Source: Lactobacillus corticis (lineage in GTDB: Bacteria; Bacillota; Bacilli; Lactobacillales; Lactobacillaceae). From it: a stretch of 64,000 nt of DNA. Shown here one piece after another: positions 61,317 through 64,000 of the stretch. The stretch is from the NCBI RefSeq assembly GCF_018327645.1, contig NZ_BMAY01000006.1, positions 1-64,000 on the forward strand, in the 5' to 3' direction. How positions within the stretch are numbered: position 1 is the first letter of the stretch; each line of letters starts with the position of its first letter. The translations under genes and the position numbers were made by a program. The notes beneath the pieces are model-generated. The model did not search any database. It was not told the origin of the DNA and worked only from the letters and a program-made list of their open reading frames with translations.

Positions 61317-61728
61317 CCTTAGCCACCACCCTTCCCCAGTTCATTTGTACAGTGTAAGTGCGTCGGTGGTTGTGATTATCATAAATAACAAAAGTACCGG
61401 GTGAAATGGTGGAGATGCCGATAAGTTTAATGCTGTCGCTGACATAAACCTTGGTATCAGAATTAAAGTTAATAAATTCTTTCTTTGGTCCCCGCCGAAT
61501 TCGTAAGGAATTATTCAATGGCTGCAATTCTACTGGTTTATGCTTTAACGCCGCATAGATAACTGCTTGATCCACTGCCGTTGCCACGCGCTTGCAAGTA
61601 TTATTAAATTCCAGCTCTTGGCGATAGGAACCTAAAGTCGTTACTCCCAGACTAACGACCATTACAGCAATAGCCAATACCAAAACACTTTCCAGCAAGG
61701 TAAATCCCGGCAATGATTTATTTTTCAT
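61306..61728 (-). CDS. comGD: Minor pseudopilin ComGD
   Basis: 140 aa. N-terminus MKNKSLPGFTLLESVLVLAI has the prepilin peptidase motif (G/FTLLE). The rest is a small soluble domain. The ATG overlaps the end of comGC in another frame; a start at 61749 is also possible. Confidence 0.85.
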   Translation of the reverse strand: MKNKSLPGFTLLESVLVLAIAVMVVSLGVTTLGSYRQELEFNNTCKRVATAVDQAVIYAALKHKPVELQPLNNSLRIRRGPKKEFINFNSDTKVYVSDSIKLIGISTISPGTFVIYDNHNHRRTYTVQMNWGRVVAKDED

Positions 61729-62083
61729 TCCCGCTAGTCTTGCTATCATTCTCAACAACGGTACCATCAGCATTAATTCGGAATCCTTTATTTGCGCGTT
61801 CAATTTGATCCTCGGACAAATATTTATCCATTCCGGCAAAGCCCGATGGCAGCTTATTTGTGTCTTCGCGATACAGTTCTACCTGGGTTTGTAAAGTGGT
61901 CTTGAATGCTTGGTCTGCCTTCTTTTGGGCGCTGTCTTTAGTTCCAATAATATTCGGCACAATCAGCATGACCAGCATCACGATGATTGCCATTACCACA
62001 ACCATTTCAATTAAAGTAAAAGCCTCTTGCTTGCGCTGTTTTCGCAATATTTTAACTACAAAATTTCTCACACGTGTTTTCAT
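61718..62083 (-). CDS. comGC: Major pseudopilin ComGC
   Basis: 121 aa. The leader is basic (KILRKQRKQ) and cleavage is expected before F in EAFTLIEMVVVMAII; the conserved Glu 5 is present. A helical domain follows. It should be processed by ComC and build the pseudopilus that pulls DNA through the wall. Confidence 0.95.
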   Translation of the reverse strand: MKTRVRNFVVKILRKQRKQEAFTLIEMVVVMAIIVMLVMLIVPNIIGTKDSAQKKADQAFKTTLQTQVELYREDTNKLPSGFAGMDKYLSEDQIERANKGFRINADGTVVENDSKTSGNEK

Positions 62084-62105
62084 CTATTTTCTCCTATCCC
62101 GTTAA

Positions 62106-63104
62106 TTAAAATCCCTGAATCATGGTGTACATTGGCAGCAAGAGTTTTAAGTACATCCCTAAAATGCTGACCCCCAATAGTACAAAGCAGACAGGTTGAA
62201 TATTAACCACTAATTTTTCAATTTTTTCGGTTAACTCTAAAAATAAGCTCCTACCTAACAACAGGCAGCGTTCACCCAAATCGGCCCGCGTTGAACCAGT
62301 TTCTAATATCAGCAGCAAACTATTTGGCAAAAAAGGATTTTTACGAATCAACTCTTTTAAATCTGCCCCCTGCAACAGGTCCGCCCTTACCTCAGAAGCA
62401 ATTATCTGCTGCAAGCTTCCCGCTTCCTGTCTAATCGCATAATCACACATTTGCTGCAGACTAAAGCCGCTAGTTAAAAATAAACCAATATCATACACCA
62501 GCAAGTAGCTAATATAGAGCTTGATTACTTTTCCTAAAATGGGCAAACGCACCAGTTTCTGTAATGACTGATAGTCTAACTTCTGCACCAGTCGCAGCAT
62601 CCATAAAAAGGCCGCAACGCCTGCCACAATTAATAAACCAAGACCAGCAAAGAGCCAGTCGCCAAGATGATTCTGCTGACCAGCAAAATTATTTGCTAAT
62701 AATTCCTGCATCACCAGCAGCAAACAGACCATCATACCGGCAATAACCAAGGGATAAGAAAGTTGACCGGCAATTTTCTTCAGTTGCTGCTGTTTTAAAC
62801 GGGTGAGTGTGGCAAGCTGCTGGAGACATTCAACCAAGTTGCCTTGATGAAATGCCAGCATAATTTGGGTAACGACTGTTTTGGAAAAACCTAACTGGCG
62901 CAATTCTTCGCTTAACTCATGTCCCTGTCTAAGATTTTTTGCTAGCCGGAGCATCAAGTCGCGTTCTTGTGGCCATAACACTGGCAACATATCAATGCTG
63001 GCAGCCAAGGAAAAACCATTTTTGAGGCTATGGGCCAAAAATTCCAGCATAGCTAATTGTTGCTTGGCTGATAGTTTATCCTTGTTGGAAGAGCTCATAA
63101 GCAT
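62106..63104 (-). CDS. comGB: ComGB, type II secretion F-like membrane protein
   Basis: 332 aa with three membrane segments (near 115-140, 160-180 and 305-325) in the pattern of the T2SF family, with two repeated cytoplasmic domains (LKNGFSLAASIDMLP and FLTSGFSLQQMCDYA). It is the platform on which pseudopilins are assembled. The frame starts at 63104 or 63098, overlapping comGA. Confidence 0.92.
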   Translation of the reverse strand: MLMSSSNKDKLSAKQQLAMLEFLAHSLKNGFSLAASIDMLPVLWPQERDLMLRLAKNLRQGHELSEELRQLGFSKTVVTQIMLAFHQGNLVECLQQLATLTRLKQQQLKKIAGQLSYPLVIAGMMVCLLLVMQELLANNFAGQQNHLGDWLFAGLGLLIVAGVAAFLWMLRLVQKLDYQSLQKLVRLPILGKVIKLYISYLLVYDIGLFLTSGFSLQQMCDYAIRQEAGSLQQIIASEVRADLLQGADLKELIRKNPFLPNSLLLILETGSTRADLGERCLLLGRSLFLELTEKIEKLVVNIQPVCFVLLGVSILGMYLKLLLPMYTMIQGF

Positions 63105-64000
63105 CTAAATCAAGCCTCCCTTCCTTGACCAAAGCCGCCAAATTTTGCCGCCAGGCGACGAAGTCGGCTCTTTGATCGGTATTAATCAGTTTGGTCAACT
63201 GCCGTCCAGCTGCAAGATCTAATAAACAGGCTTGTCCCGAATTGGTCGGCAAAAGACGCTGATATGAAACTGCGGTTAAACAGTTGCATAAATCCGTGCG
63301 GCCAATTCCTAAGCTCTCCAAGCGACTTATGGTCTGGTAGGTGCTCTTGGCATGGACAGTAGCTAAAACTAAATGTCCCGAAAGAGCCGCATCAACTGCT
63401 AGTCTGGCCGTCACTTGATCACGAATTTCTCCGATGATCAACACATCGGGCCGATGGCGCAAGGCTGCCTTTAACAAGGCTTGATAGCTAATCCCTGCTT
63501 CATCATTGATTTGGGTCTGCAAAAAGTCCTGATGAGCAACTTCAACCGGATCTTCGATGGTTAAGACTAATTGCCCCTGCCTAGCTAATTCTTGGGCCAA
63601 GCTATACATCGTTGTCGTCTTGCCTGATCCGGTTGGACCGCTGGTCAAGATCAAACCCCGCCGTCCCACTAGCTTGGCCAATTCTTCAAACTGTTCCGGG
63701 TAAAAATACCTACTGGTAGCCAGATCATAGATAATGCGCAAAACCAGCGATTCCCGATCATGAAAATCACCAATGCTGGACAAACGAACAGCATAGGACT
63801 GGTCATTTAAAACAACTTGATAGGCCCCTACTTGTGGCCTGCGGTGTTCTGCCAAGTCCATTTCGGCGCTGTACTTGAAATAATTGATTAATTCCCGTCC
63901 TTCGCTATAGGTGAGTTTTTGTTGGTTGCTTAACCCATTTTTGGTTCGGAAATACAAAACGAACCCAGCGACTGTTGGCAAGATAAAAACATCACTAGCA
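63076..64000 (-). CDS. comGA: ComGA traffic ATPase (5' end beyond the window)
   Basis: The sequenced part codes for about 307 residues and continues past the right edge in the same frame (ASDVFILPTVAGFV is the first visible stretch). Walker A is TSGPTGSGKTTTMYSL, the Asp box TIEDPVEV, Walker B VLIIGEIRD and the His box ATVHAKS. It supplies energy for pseudopilus assembly in DNA uptake. It begins the comGA-GB-GC-GD-GE-GF-GG-ytxK-ackA block. Confidence 0.95.
   Translation of the reverse strand, partial: ASDVFILPTVAGFVLYFRTKNGLSNQQKLTYSEGRELINYFKYSAEMDLAEHRRPQVGAYQVVLNDQSYAVRLSSIGDFHDRESLVLRIIYDLATSRYFYPEQFEELAKLVGRRGLILTSGPTGSGKTTTMYSLAQELARQGQLVLTIEDPVEVAHQDFLQTQINDEAGISYQALLKAALRHRPDVLIIGEIRDQVTARLAVDAALSGHLVLATVHAKSTYQTISRLESLGIGRTDLCNCLTAVSYQRLLPTNSGQACLLDLAAGRQLTKLINTDQRADFVAWRQNLAALVKEGRLDLDAYELFQQG

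Overview
The window looks like the chromosome of a Lactobacillus of the acidophilus/delbrueckii group. The signs are a low-to-moderate GC content, LPXTG surface proteins, the gene orders mreBCD-radC, comG-ytxK-ackA, upp-atpBEFHAGDC and rarA-6S-usp, a tmRNA tag ending in SYAVAA, and a T-box on valS. The species cannot be fixed from the sequence alone. Most genes read on the minus strand.

Layout from left to right. (1) 1-8200: the elongasome operon mreB-mreC-mreD, radC, a HAD phosphatase, folC, and valS under a tRNA-Val T-box. (2) 8230-13600: a very large LPQTG-anchored SEC10/PgrA-type adhesin, an Rgg-family regulator, and a third short transcription unit. All three units share one promoter design: a palindromic box, 7 bp, a -35 hexamer, 17 bp, and TATATT. 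The third unit appears to hold a broken short hydrophobic peptide gene. This is the most interesting locus in the window. (3) 13650-21870: thiI-iscS, ezrA, rpsD, a YueI-like gene, rarA, a 6S-like RNA and a usp gene. (4) 21870-32330: a glycosyltransferase, an orphan gene, two GH3 beta-glucosidase genes (one membrane-anchored with its domains in swapped order), a GtrA-like protein, and a divergent LytTR response regulator with an AgrC-like kinase. Matching 21-bp-period direct repeats and cre-like sites lie upstream of both GH3 genes. (5) 32330-47840: rodA, yidD, a second MreB paralogue and the complete F1Fo ATP synthase operon, then upp, tsaC, prmC, prfA and tdk, and the divergent murT. (6) 47880-56600: two tRNAs with C34 anticodons, a class C beta-lactamase-like hydrolase, pgi, vanZ-like, an LTA synthase-like enzyme, and an OmpR-type two-component system. 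(7) 56600-64000: manA, tmRNA, ackA, a ytxK-like methyltransferase and the comG pseudopilus operon, which runs off the right edge inside comGA.

Much of the window serves cell envelope growth and shape (mreBCD, rodA, the MreB paralogue, ezrA, murT, ltaS-like, GtrA, glycosyltransferase) and central energy metabolism (ATP synthase, pgi, ackA). On this core sit two signal-responsive accessory systems: the Rgg-adhesin unit and the LytTR-GH3 unit. Binding, activity and regulation claims for these two are inferences from DNA motifs.
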